Below, piece by piece: positions 6,438-13,718 of a stretch of 13,980 nt of DNA (position 1 is its first letter; every line of letters begins with the position of its first letter). The position numbers were made by a program, and so were the translations under genes. The stretch is from Desulfonatronospira sp. Its GTDB lineage: Bacteria; Desulfobacterota; Desulfovibrionia; Desulfovibrionales; Desulfonatronovibrionaceae. The notes beneath the pieces are model-generated. The model was given only the letters and a program-made list of their open reading frames with translations. It was not told the origin of the DNA and made no database searches. The stretch covers positions 1 to 13,980 of the forward strand of contig PWSL01000410.1 in assembly GCA_003563255.1 (NCBI GenBank). Direction: 5' to 3'.

Positions 6438-6982
6438 GGTTTCAGAGAGTGTACAGGGCACTGCTGAAGTTTTTTCAGCAGTTCATCCCTGAGCTTGCTG
6501 CCTTTTTGCCTTCCGCCCCTCTGCAGACGGATGCTGAACACAAAGCCTGACAAAGCTACAACAAGCCCGGCCATGGTGGGGATGGTAGCCATTGACACTC
6601 CAGCTGCCATGGCCCTGGGATTACCTGTTCCCAAAAAGCTAATGGTCTCAAAAACATGGATCATGCCTGTAACTGTCCCAAGAAGCCCCAAAAGAGGACA
6701 AACAGCAATAAGAGTTCTAATCATGGCGAGATGAGCATCCAGCCTCTGCCTGATCCTTGAGACATCCCTGCGCAGCAGCATATCCACGGTTTTAACATCA
6801 GATCCTGGCTGAGACTTCCATCTGGAGCAAAGCTCTGCAAACTCTCTCGGAAAGATCCGCATGTGATACCAGTATCTTTCAATAATAAGAGACCAGAGAA
6901 CTGTTGCCACCCCAAAGATGAGCCACAGCACAGGGCCTCCGGCATCAAAAAAACGTCTGAGCTCAAGTACAGGGTCAACCAT
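6434..6982 (-). CDS. exbB: ExbB/TolQ-family proton-channel subunit (short ExbB)
   Basis: This is the inner-membrane proton-motor subunit that stabilises TonB and ExbD. The 182-residue protein has three membrane helices at about 17-34, 88-108 and 130-150, including the family core CPLLGLLGTVTGMIHVFETI, the LGTGNPRAMAAGVSMA loop and TMAGLVVALSGFVFS. The length suits TonB2-type ExbB, which lacks the long N-terminus of E. coli ExbB. The start overlaps the end of the TtpC-like gene by 8 bp, so the two are probably translationally coupled. The C-terminal residues HSLKP and the TAG stop fall at the border of a mobile-element relic, so the native end may have been altered. Confidence 0.9.
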   Translation of the reverse strand: MVDPVLELRRFFDAGGPVLWLIFGVATVLWSLIIERYWYHMRIFPREFAELCSRWKSQPGSDVKTVDMLLRRDVSRIRQRLDAHLAMIRTLIAVCPLLGLLGTVTGMIHVFETISFLGTGNPRAMAAGVSMATIPTMAGLVVALSGFVFSIRLQRGGRQKGSKLRDELLKKLQQCPVHSLKP

Positions 6983-8336
6983 GTTCCGCCCTTTCCCGGT
7001 ATTTCTGCATATGTTCGGCCAGATATCCTGCGCCCTGCTCCTCCATAATGCCGATCAGCCGCCTGCTCTTGGATGAAGCAATGCTGTGCAGAAAAAGCAG
7101 GGGGATAGCCACGGTCAACCCCAGGGCCGTAGTCACTAAAGCCTGGGATATGCCTCCGGCCATAAGCTTTGGATCTCCGGTTCCAAACAGGGTAATGGAC
7201 TGAAAAGTCTCAATCATGCCCACCACCGTGCCGAGAAGGCCCAGAAGCGGAGCCACTGCAGCCAGGATCTTAATGGTGGTCAAGCCCTTTTCCAGACGGG
7301 GAGACTCCTTCATGATGGTTTCTTCGAGCCTGATCTCCAGAGTCTCTGGATCTACTTTTTTATTTCGAAGGTATTGATCCATTAAACGACCCAAAGGGTT
7401 ATTCCGGATAATCTCTTCTGATCCCAGCTGACTGCGAACCCGCCTCTGGATCAAGATTAGAGCTGCAAATCTAACCACAAAGAGAATTGCGCCCAGTGCG
7501 CCCAGGCAGATTATTATCAGCCCGATGACCCTGCCCTGCATGACTCGCTCTGTAACAGACGGGGACTGGACCAGCTGGGCCAGGATGGCCCCTCTGGACG
7601 GATCCAAGGCAAAAGGCACAATGTCACCCGGTGCTGCTTCATCAAGAGCGGCTGCCTGTCGCAGATAAGCTGATCCGGGTTGCCTGGGAAGCTCTAAAAA
7701 CTGGTTTCTGCCCTGAACATGGGACAGATAATGTCCCTCTGCAACCGCATTAAATGATCCCACCCGGACAATCTGTTTTTCAACCTTATTTCCATCAGGG
7801 CGAACAACTTCTGCACTTAGTCTTGTCACCCGCCCTGCTTCTACCATTTCTTCCAGAATCAGCATCCAGAACCTTTCCAGATCACTTATTGCGGGCAAGC
7901 TTCTGCTGTCTGCCAGCTCATTTAGAAAAACCAGGTCACCGGGTCGATCGGCCATGGTCAGAGAACTCATAAACAAAGCATGAAAGTCCCCGGCGTTCTG
8001 GCGAACAACACCAAACATTTCACCAAGGCCCCCCTGTTCTTCACGCAGATCTTTTTCCAGCCCGGAAAGCAGGGATTCATTCTGTTCATAGACATCCAGC
8101 AGATGCTCCTGCCTGGCTTGCTCACTGCTTAAAGCCTCACGCATCTGTCTGACCCGTTCCCGGGCCCCTTCAAGATCAGACCTGAATTCCTGCTCCCGTT
8201 CCCTGTTAAGGGCTTCTTCAACTGCCGCCCGCTGGCGGATCTCCTGAAGCAAAGTATCAAGATCAGTCCCGGCCTGGGCAGAACCAGTCATGAAAAGACC
8301 CATGATCAGGGCAGTCAAAACAAACAGATATCTCAT
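6975..8336 (-). CDS. TtpC-like long ExbB protein (MotA/TolQ/ExbB domain with periplasmic coiled coil)
   Basis: The 453-residue protein carries a signal peptide (MRYLFVLTALIMGLFMTGSAQA), a charged coiled-coil region at about 28-105 and a periplasmic domain to about 265. A membrane helix follows at 271-296, then a MotA/TolQ/ExbB channel domain at about 310-445 with APLLGLLGTVVGMIETF, FGTGDPKLMAGGISQAL and a last helix near 400-420. This is the layout of TtpC, the extra component of TonB2 systems described in Vibrio, which uses a second ExbB-like protein beside ordinary ExbB. ATGA overlaps join it to the DUF3450 gene upstream and an 8-bp overlap joins it to exbB downstream. All channel-domain motifs look intact. 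Confidence 0.88.
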   Translation of the reverse strand: MRYLFVLTALIMGLFMTGSAQAGTDLDTLLQEIRQRAAVEEALNREREQEFRSDLEGARERVRQMREALSSEQARQEHLLDVYEQNESLLSGLEKDLREEQGGLGEMFGVVRQNAGDFHALFMSSLTMADRPGDLVFLNELADSRSLPAISDLERFWMLILEEMVEAGRVTRLSAEVVRPDGNKVEKQIVRVGSFNAVAEGHYLSHVQGRNQFLELPRQPGSAYLRQAAALDEAAPGDIVPFALDPSRGAILAQLVQSPSVTERVMQGRVIGLIIICLGALGAILFVVRFAALILIQRRVRSQLGSEEIIRNNPLGRLMDQYLRNKKVDPETLEIRLEETIMKESPRLEKGLTTIKILAAVAPLLGLLGTVVGMIETFQSITLFGTGDPKLMAGGISQALVTTALGLTVAIPLLFLHSIASSKSRRLIGIMEEQGAGYLAEHMQKYRERAEHG

Positions 8337-9178
8337 GGCTGTTCCATCATTGCCGGCGTTGAATATTCATCAAATCCTTCATCTTCGTACACAGGAACAA
8401 AAACCGGCAAAGACATGGTCACAGGTACCTGAATGAGCTCAGGTGCCGCCTGTCTGCCGGCTATGCGCATACCCTGCCGGACAGCCTGATTATATCTCCT
8501 GTCCAGAGGCAGCCACGCTCTGTCGCGGGCGCTCCAGAAACCGGTTTCACTTCGGTCCAGAGTCTGATACGCCAGGATTAGACGTCCAATGCGCAGAAAC
8601 TCAACGCTTCTCTCCTGCCCGTCCAGGACAAGCTCACCCTGGAAGGCCTCCATACTCCGTCCAAAGTCAGACTCAGTCTGATAAGCCAGCATGATCTGCC
8701 GGAACTTTTCCGGAATATCCACATCTGCTCTGACCATGAGGTTTCTCAGGCCTTCCACCCTGGCCCGGCGCTCATCCTGCAGAAAAGGCAGATCAGCATG
8801 GACAAAGTCTTCCAGAGTATCCAGCATGCGCAGCATAAGGGGGACTATTTCCCGCTTGGTAATCTGGATGTCATTGATCTGTCTTTCCAGGGAGAGCACC
8901 TCTTCCTGTTGTGAGTTGACCATGTCGTTCAGGTTGTCATTGTAAACAACCAGGTTTCTGTGCTGCCGGGAAAGATCTCTGTATTCGTTCAGCAACTGCC
9001 TGGTTTCTTCAGACATCTTGTCAATCCTGTCCTGGGACTGTCTTCCCTGGTCAATGATAATGGATTCTTCCTGCACAATCTGCTGAACTTTATCCCCGGC
9101 CATCAATCTTGCCGGAAAAAAAGCTGCAAATAGAATAATCAAAATTATTATCAACTTATTCAAAACAGATTTCCTCAT
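8333..9178 (-). CDS. DUF3450 periplasmic coiled-coil protein of the TonB2 cluster
   Basis: The 281-residue protein has a signal peptide (MRKSVLNKLIIILIILFAAFFPARLMA), a long coiled coil at about 30-110 (heptad-rich, QSQDRIDKMSEETRQLLNEY) and a helical domain. That domain holds the DLPFLQDERRARVEGLRNLM signature, the FGRSMEAFQGEL stretch and FLRIGRLILAYQTLD, as in the DUF3450 family. DUF3450 genes are typically first in TonB2/TtpC clusters, as here. The stop overlaps the next start (ATGA). No clear ribosome binding site precedes the ATG at 9178. Exact role unknown; a periplasmic partner of TtpC is the usual guess from gene order. Confidence 0.85.
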   Translation of the reverse strand: MRKSVLNKLIIILIILFAAFFPARLMAGDKVQQIVQEESIIIDQGRQSQDRIDKMSEETRQLLNEYRDLSRQHRNLVVYNDNLNDMVNSQQEEVLSLERQINDIQITKREIVPLMLRMLDTLEDFVHADLPFLQDERRARVEGLRNLMVRADVDIPEKFRQIMLAYQTESDFGRSMEAFQGELVLDGQERSVEFLRIGRLILAYQTLDRSETGFWSARDRAWLPLDRRYNQAVRQGMRIAGRQAAPELIQVPVTMSLPVFVPVYEDEGFDEYSTPAMMEQP

Positions 9179-9360
9179 AAGATGTCATTTGGTATGCAAA
9201 AAACACAGCTGGGAGTTTGCAGCTGCAGAAAACTACTCAGGATGCAGGTTAACATCGCTGCATGGTGAATAGTTACAAAACACATATTAAAGATTTTCAT
9301 GCAAAAAGTCGGACAGAAACTTATTCTACAAAAAACATCGCCATAACTCTTTGTTTTTAC

Positions 9361-9416
9361 TGATTCCTGATTCCTGACTTCTGACTCCTGCGACTGCAAA
9401 AGGTGTTTTTGCAGTC
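9361..9416. repeat. Short direct repeat and stem-loop in the receptor-DUF3450 gap
   Basis: The gap 9179-9422 (244 bp) contains near-repeats of TGATTCCTGA/TGACTTCTGA at 9361-9390, then a perfect 10-bp stem at 9392-9401 and 9407-9416 (GACTGCAAAA, loop GGTGT, TTTTGCAGTC) 6 bp beyond the receptor stop. On the transcribed strand no T-run follows the stem, so it is more likely an RNA-stabilising or processing hairpin than a full terminator. A promoter for the TonB2 genes could lie in the AT-rich remainder, but none is convincing. A 74-codon frame here is made partly of the repeat and is not called. Confidence 0.5.
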
Positions 9417-9422
9417 AAATCA

Positions 9423-11321
9423 TTAAAACCGGTAGCTCAAACCGCCATAAAAGGTTGTCGGCTCTATCTGGGTAACGTTATTACGCTCAAAGGTTTTGTT
9501 GAAAATATTGTCCACTCCGGCAAAAATCTCAAAGTTTGGGCCGAAACCTTTGGAAATATAGGTTCCAAACAGTGTGTATGAGTAGCGGTCCCCTTCGGCG
9601 TATTCCATTCTGCCGGTATAAGACATGCGCAGGTTGGCCTTGAGCCTCCAGTCCGGATATTCGTATCCGAGCTTTACAAACCCCTTATACTTGGGCTGGG
9701 CCCCGATATCCTCGCCTCCGGACTTGTTATCAATATCCATCCAGGTCAGGTTTCCGTCCACTGAAAAACCATGGGGAAGTCTAAGGCCTGCCTCAGCTTC
9801 AATCCCTTTGATTGTTGCTTTGGCAATATTATCCCACTGATAATAGCTTTTCCTGTTGCGGCCGCTCCCTTCAACCCGGTCAAAAATGGATTCAATGAGG
9901 TTCTCGACATCAGTATAAAAGCCGGTCAGTCCTGCATAAACAATATCAAAATCTCCTTCGATTCCCAGTTCGTAGCTTGTAGACTTCTCTGCCTTGAGAT
10001 CCGGATTGGCTTCATATACCTCCTGGCCTCTGCGGCGCAGTGAAGTGACGTACAGTTCAGTATGGGAGGGAGCCCTGAAACCCTGGCCAAAAGATGCCCT
10101 GACCCTGATGGAGTCAGACAGGCTGTAAATGGTGGAGGCTCTGGTTGTCCACTGATCTCCATATTCAGAATGATTATCATAGCGCAGCCCGAGAACCAGA
10201 TAAAGCGGATCAAAAATATTAAATTCATCCTGCAGAAATACGCTGAAATTATTCACATGTTCCTTGTTGCGCAGCTCGCCCATCTGGGTATCATCCAGTT
10301 CATCCCGTCGGAAATCAAAACCCAGGGTTACCAGATGGCTGTCAAAGTAAAGGCCTGAATATCTTGCCTCAGCCTGATTCACATACTGGCTGGTATTTCT
10401 TCTGCCTGACCGGGCGTCCGGATCGAAACGCATTTTATTTTCATATTCCGACCTGTTCACCCTGAGCATAATGTCATGCACGTCTGAAAAATGAGCATCA
10501 TACTGGGCAAAATATCCTCTTCGTTCTTCATCAAAGTTTCTTGTCCTGTCCATTCTCTCATAAAACTGACCACCCTCATATTTATTGTCTGTATACTCTA
10601 CCCCGGCTGACAGCATCTGGCTGTCAGTCAAATCAAATGAAAAGCGTCCGGAAAGCAGCAAAGGGGACTCTTCAAACCCGTCATCAGGCAATGAACTGGT
10701 TTTATTCCATCCATCTTTTTTTCGCTTTTCAGCTGACAGTAAAAATCGAAAGCGGTCCAGGGGTCCGCCCACCATGGCGCTGCCTACATACTCTTTGGCA
10801 TCGCCGTCCTTATTAATTCCAAACTGGGTTCTGGCTTCACCGCTCCACTCGTACGGGGCTTTTCTGGTAATAATATTAACAACTCCGCCAAGGGCATCAC
10901 TGCCGTACAGCGCTGAAGCAGGTCCACGCACAATTTCAATGCGATCCACCATAACCACGGGAATCTGGCGCAGATCAATCATGTCATTAAAGCCAAATGC
11001 CAGTCTGCGGCCATCCATGAGCACCAGAGTATGCTTGCTTCTGGCACCGCGAATGCTGGGAACCCTTGTTCTGCCGGACTCTCTGGAAACTATCAGGCCT
11101 ACTGAGTTTTCCAGAGCGTCGGCTACTGTCAGGGCATTCATTTCCTCCATCTGCTTAGAGGTAATGACTTCAATGGACCCCGGTGCATCAGATAAATACT
11201 TCTGAGTCATGGTTGCAGAAACCACAAACTCTTCAAGCCTTGCAGGTTCCTCTTCAGCAGCCGGAGCAGGGCCGCCGGCCATAGTCAGTAACAAAGCCAT
11301 GATAATTATTTTTTTTGCCAC
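9423..11321 (-). CDS. TonB-dependent outer-membrane receptor (BtuB/CirA-like)
   Basis: This is a TonB-energised outer-membrane importer of 632 residues. It has a signal peptide (basic start, IIIMALLLTMAGG, PAPAA), a TonB-box-like LEEFVVSA just after it, and a plug domain from about 35 to 155. Family motifs in the plug are TVADALENSVGLIV, TLVLMDGRRL, DRIEIVRGPASALYGSDALG and GVVNIITRK. A 22-strand-type barrel follows (DSIRVRASFGQGFRAPSHTELY, LRYDNHSEYGD) with the terminal aromatic GGLSYRF. I chose the GTG at 11321, preceded by GGAGAGAG; a start at 11597 would overlap the upstream gene by 230 bp and hide the signal peptide. Plug sequence is closest to the CirA/BtuB group, which does not fix the substrate. 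Confidence 0.9.
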   Translation of the reverse strand: MAKKIIIMALLLTMAGGPAPAAEEEPARLEEFVVSATMTQKYLSDAPGSIEVITSKQMEEMNALTVADALENSVGLIVSRESGRTRVPSIRGARSKHTLVLMDGRRLAFGFNDMIDLRQIPVVMVDRIEIVRGPASALYGSDALGGVVNIITRKAPYEWSGEARTQFGINKDGDAKEYVGSAMVGGPLDRFRFLLSAEKRKKDGWNKTSSLPDDGFEESPLLLSGRFSFDLTDSQMLSAGVEYTDNKYEGGQFYERMDRTRNFDEERRGYFAQYDAHFSDVHDIMLRVNRSEYENKMRFDPDARSGRRNTSQYVNQAEARYSGLYFDSHLVTLGFDFRRDELDDTQMGELRNKEHVNNFSVFLQDEFNIFDPLYLVLGLRYDNHSEYGDQWTTRASTIYSLSDSIRVRASFGQGFRAPSHTELYVTSLRRRGQEVYEANPDLKAEKSTSYELGIEGDFDIVYAGLTGFYTDVENLIESIFDRVEGSGRNRKSYYQWDNIAKATIKGIEAEAGLRLPHGFSVDGNLTWMDIDNKSGGEDIGAQPKYKGFVKLGYEYPDWRLKANLRMSYTGRMEYAEGDRYSYTLFGTYISKGFGPNFEIFAGVDNIFNKTFERNNVTQIEPTTFYGGLSYRF

Positions 11322-11367
11322 ATCTCTCTCCAACAATAATAATTTCTGGATAATTGTTTCAGCAGGG

Positions 11368-12090
11368 TTAGTTCTGAGCCTGTTCCCTGGCCTGGCGGCG
11401 CTGTTCCCTGATTTTTCGGTCCATTTCGCCTTTTTCCATGTGTCCCCAGGCGATGAAGGTGAACAGATCAGGGTCTTCAAAGAGCTCCTCAAACTCCATG
11501 GCCGGATAATTCTCCAGTATAAACCTGCGGTCCTGGCTGCGCTTTTTCCTCTGGGCCTCGGTAATGGTCCCGTCATGCTGCTTTTCCCGCAGTTCAAACC
11601 AGTCCTCGGGCCACACTTTATCTTTAAGCCGGATGGTCACGGCCTGCAGGGTGGACTTGCGCAGGAACTGGTAGACAAAGTTGTCCGCGCTGCGGGTGAT
11701 GCCGGCCGGGGGCCAGGTCTTGTCCCGGGGATTGTCCCCCTTGAATATAAAGTCCAGTGCTCCCATGGACCCCCCGGCTGCAGGGCTGAAGGCCACTACA
11801 TCCTCAATGACCGGGGTTTCCCCGCCGTACAGCATCTCCAGCCCGTACCTGGCCGCCTGAAAGGCCACGGTGGCCGTGAGGCAGGGATGCTCGAGGAATT
11901 CGTAAGTATCCACCAGGCTGAGATTATGGGTCTCACCGTCCCTGATGACTATGATGGGCTCCAGATCCATGGCGGCCTGAGTGTATCCCCCGTCTCCTGC
12001 ACCGCAGCCAGCGGCGGCCGGCAGGGCTGATCCGCAGACCAGCAGCAGGAACACCATGAGCCCGGTCAGTGCTCTCAATTGCAGATTCAT
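11368..12090 (-). CDS. Secreted FmdE-like protein, paralog A
   Basis: The protein has 240 residues. It starts at an ATG 5 nt after AGGAGG. A signal peptide (LTGLMVFLLLVCG, PAAAG) exports it; AAGC at residues 26-29 is a weak lipobox, so a lipoprotein is possible. Residues 60-110 resemble the FmdE fold: TYEFLEHPCLTATVAFQAARYG aligns with the family FHGHxCPGxxxxYRA motif, keeping the second His (H68) and Cys (C70) but losing the first His. Then comes a core shared almost exactly with paralog B (TWPPAGITRSADNFV, RKSTLQ), a degenerate EF-hand-like loop (EKQHDGTITEAQ) and the tail IAWGHMEKGEMDRKIREQRR. FmdE proteins bind metal in known structures. It precedes the receptor gene by 46 bp. A periplasmic metal-handling role is inferred. 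Confidence 0.75.
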   Translation of the reverse strand: MNLQLRALTGLMVFLLLVCGSALPAAAGCGAGDGGYTQAAMDLEPIIVIRDGETHNLSLVDTYEFLEHPCLTATVAFQAARYGLEMLYGGETPVIEDVVAFSPAAGGSMGALDFIFKGDNPRDKTWPPAGITRSADNFVYQFLRKSTLQAVTIRLKDKVWPEDWFELREKQHDGTITEAQRKKRSQDRRFILENYPAMEFEELFEDPDLFTFIAWGHMEKGEMDRKIREQRRQAREQAQN

Positions 12091-12285
12091 TCATACCTCC
12101 TGAAATCATAATATCCTGGCAGTCAAAAGTTTCTTGTAATCATTTATTTTTATAAGCTTTTTTGGCAGATATATATGTCTTTCGGCCCAGACCAGATATC
12201 TATCCAAATATGTTGACCTTATTTCCTTCAACCAGGAACCAGGAACGAAGAACCAATAACTTTGAACTCTCAAGACAATATGTTA
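12091..12285. other. 195-bp gap between the two FmdE-like genes
   Basis: The gap is AT-rich near paralog A and holds the CAGGAACCAGGAACGAAGAACC repeat-type sequence at about 12229-12258, the inverse of the unit at 281-385. I see no terminator. A TATTAT lies just upstream of the paralog A ribosome binding site, but no -35 at suitable spacing, so read-through from the upstream gene is the simplest view. Confidence 0.4.
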
Positions 12286-12993
12286 TTAGTCCCTGTCCCG
12301 TTGAGCTCTCCTCTGCTCCCGGATATGCCTGTCCATCTCACCTTCTTCTATGTGGCCCCAGGCTATAAAGAAAAAGGGCTCAGGCTCGCCGAAAAGCTCG
12401 GCATAAGATTTTTTGGGAAACTCCCGGATGACATAGTTTCTGTCCTGCTGGCGCTTTTCCTGCTCAGCATCGGTGATGCTGCCATCCCGGTGCCTGTCCC
12501 GCAGCACAAACCAGTCATCCGGCCAGAGACCGTCCTGCAGCTTAAGCTTTACGCCCTGCAGAGTGGACTTGCGGTAGAACTCGAAAACAAAGTTGTCCGC
12601 ACTGCGGGTGATGCCGGCCGGGGGCCAGGTCCGGTCAAGATCGCTTCCACCTTTCATCATGAAATCCATTAGATCCAGGGGACCGCCGGGAGCCCTGACC
12701 AGGATGATCAGATCATCAGCAGCCGGGGTATCTCCGTCCGGATAAAGGAGATCAAAACCGTACTGCGCCGCCCGGTAAGCCATGGTGGCCCCCGGGCAGG
12801 TTCCCCCATGGAAGTCGTAGACATCCTGAATGGTTATGATTCTTTCTTCCCCGTCACGGATAACCTCTATGGGATCAAGATTCTTGACCGAGTCCGGCAG
12901 GTCATCGCTGTAAACAATTCCTGAACCGATAATGAAAAAGAAAAACACTATCATACCCAATATCTTAGGCCTCTTCAGGCAGAAAAACAGCAT
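12286..12993 (-). CDS. Secreted FmdE-like protein, paralog B
   Basis: The protein has 235 residues. The ATG at 12993 lies 9 nt after AGGAGG. An N-terminal hydrophobic segment (ILGMIVFFFFIIGSGIVYS) is a signal peptide or anchor. Residues 58-90 (DVYDFHGGTCPGATMAYRAA) match the FmdE signature FHGHxCPG, with first His H62 and Cys C66 kept but the second His replaced by Gly. The second half shares TWPPAGITRSADNFV and RKSTLQ with paralog A. It contains an EF-hand-like loop DRHRDGSITDAE at 166-177 with acidic residues at positions 1, 5 and 12, and ends IAWGHIEEGEMDRHIREQRR. The two genes are a tandem duplication. FmdE-like proteins are known as metal-binding; the ligand here is not shown. Confidence 0.78.
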   Translation of the reverse strand: MLFFCLKRPKILGMIVFFFFIIGSGIVYSDDLPDSVKNLDPIEVIRDGEERIITIQDVYDFHGGTCPGATMAYRAAQYGFDLLYPDGDTPAADDLIILVRAPGGPLDLMDFMMKGGSDLDRTWPPAGITRSADNFVFEFYRKSTLQGVKLKLQDGLWPDDWFVLRDRHRDGSITDAEQEKRQQDRNYVIREFPKKSYAELFGEPEPFFFIAWGHIEEGEMDRHIREQRRAQRDRD

Positions 12994-13139
12994 CTATGTA
13001 AACCTCCTAGCTTCAAGCCCGATTTTCCGGGCCGGTTTCTGGCAAAGCTTGACGTCCTGCATTCCCGGGAAAACGACATCCGCCCGGGATAAAAAGCCGC
13101 ATAAGGCATTTTCAGGCAGGGCCGCCTGGATCAAAAGAA

Positions 13140-13460
13140 CTACCTGATGTCTTCACCGGACAGTTCCACCTGGTGGCCTTCACCACCGTCGAAAAGGATG
13201 GAAAACTCCCCTTCCGGCTTTTCCAGCTCAATCTCACCGTATTCGCAGAGCGTGCCGTACTGGAGGAGTTCACCGCCGGGGCCTCTGACGAAAATCGGTG
13301 TTTCCAGGGCTGAAGAACCATCGGAATAGGCACCTTCACACAGAATGCTCCCGTCTGGTTCCTCGTAACACATAAACAGCGGGGAATGAGCCATGGCCCC
13401 GGAGCTGAAAAAGATCAGACCCGCGACCGCCACCGGAAGAAAAAACCTCTTGCTAAACAT
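13140..13460 (-). CDS. Small secreted Cys/His protein at the head of the gene train
   Basis: The 106-residue precursor starts at an ATG 4 nt after AGGAGG. A clear signal peptide (FFLPVAVAGLIFFSSGAMA) would leave an 80-residue mature protein beginning HSPLFMCY, so the N-terminal residue is His. It has three Cys (MCYEE, ILCEG, TLCEY), a CEGAYSDGSSA motif and a GGEGHQVELSG end. By memory this resembles small Desulfovibrio-type periplasmic proteins with CEGGFSDGS and GPGH motifs and a carboxypeptidase-regulatory-like beta fold, which I cannot verify here. The first position in the train and the Cys/His content suggest metal or ligand binding in the periplasm. It is followed by a 146-bp gap before paralog B containing only weak hairpins. 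Confidence 0.75.
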   Translation of the reverse strand: MFSKRFFLPVAVAGLIFFSSGAMAHSPLFMCYEEPDGSILCEGAYSDGSSALETPIFVRGPGGELLQYGTLCEYGEIELEKPEGEFSILFDGGEGHQVELSGEDIR

Positions 13461-13511
13461 GTCACCTCCTGTTCTGGTTGCATTTGAGTGAAAACAATAA
13501 CGACCTTCAAC

Positions 13512-13542
13512 ATCATAGCTTTCTAAAAATCAGCCTGTTCAA
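13512..13542 (-). promoter_or_regulatory. Candidate proximal promoter P2
   Basis: On the minus strand TTGAAC (13542-13537) is followed after 19 nt by TATGAT (13517-13512), a near-consensus -10. A transcript would start near 13505, leaving a leader of about 45 nt before the small Cys/His gene. The spacing is longer than ideal. The -35 overlaps the proximal hairpin. Confidence 0.4.
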
Positions 13543-13563
13543 GCCATGTTTGAAGACACAGGC
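13533..13563 (-). other. Proximal leader hairpin
   Basis: On the minus strand GCCTG, a 4-nt bulge and TTCAA pair with TTGAA and CAGGC around the loop ACATGGC, followed 3 nt later by TTTTT (13529-13525). It could be a weak terminator or the alternative partner in an attenuator with the stronger hairpin just upstream. Confidence 0.4.
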
Positions 13564-13565
13564 AC

Positions 13566-13631
13566 AAAAAAAGGCGCAACTTCAGGGCACAGGTCCAGCC
13601 GGGACCCAGTATGCACCTCAAGTCACGCCTT
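13566..13631 (-). terminator. Intrinsic-terminator-like long hairpin in the leader
   Basis: On the minus strand AAGGCGTGACTT (13631-13620) pairs over 12 positions with AAGTTGCGCCTT (13582-13571), two of the pairs being G-U wobbles. Inside, GGTGCA pairs with TGTGCC and GGTCC with GGACC around CGGCT. A run of seven T follows (13572-13566, the first two inside the arm). It lies between promoter candidate P1 and the first gene, so it would act as an attenuator, or end a small RNA of about 115 nt. Confidence 0.6.
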
Positions 13632-13688
13632 CACTTTCTTCACGACTAAACTGAAGACCGTAAAGCGTTCCCGCACCAATAGCTGTAA

Positions 13689-13718
13689 TGTCTACTCAAA
13701 GCGCAATGGACTTGTCAA
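13689..13718 (-). promoter_or_regulatory. Candidate distal promoter P1
   Basis: On the minus strand a perfect -35 TTGACA (13718-13713) is followed after 18 nt by a weak -10 TAGACA (13694-13689). An AT-rich stretch upstream (13734-13756) could be an UP element. The -35 lies inside the 11-bp palindrome ACTTGACAAGT (13710-13720), a possible operator. Transcripts would carry a leader of about 220 nt. Confidence 0.45.

Noticed and set aside
9175..9399. A 74-codon minus-strand frame whose stop overlaps the DUF3450 start (ATGA)
   Set aside because: Its start is made of dispersed repeat sequence (QSQESEVRNQES), it has no ribosome binding site or recognisable domain, and the overlap is probably chance.
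9392..9416. Rho-independent terminator after the receptor gene
   Set aside because: The stem is perfect, but no T-run follows it on the transcribed strand and the stem is AT-rich near the loop, so it is reported only as a stem-loop.
11322..11597. Longer start for the TonB-dependent receptor at 11597
   Set aside because: It would add 92 residues overlapping the FmdE-like paralog A and place the signal peptide internally. The GTG at 11321 has a good ribosome binding site and is directly followed by the signal peptide.
11209..12030. A 273-codon plus-strand frame opposite the FmdE-like paralog A
   Set aside because: It is antisense to two well-supported genes and has no credible start signal or domain.
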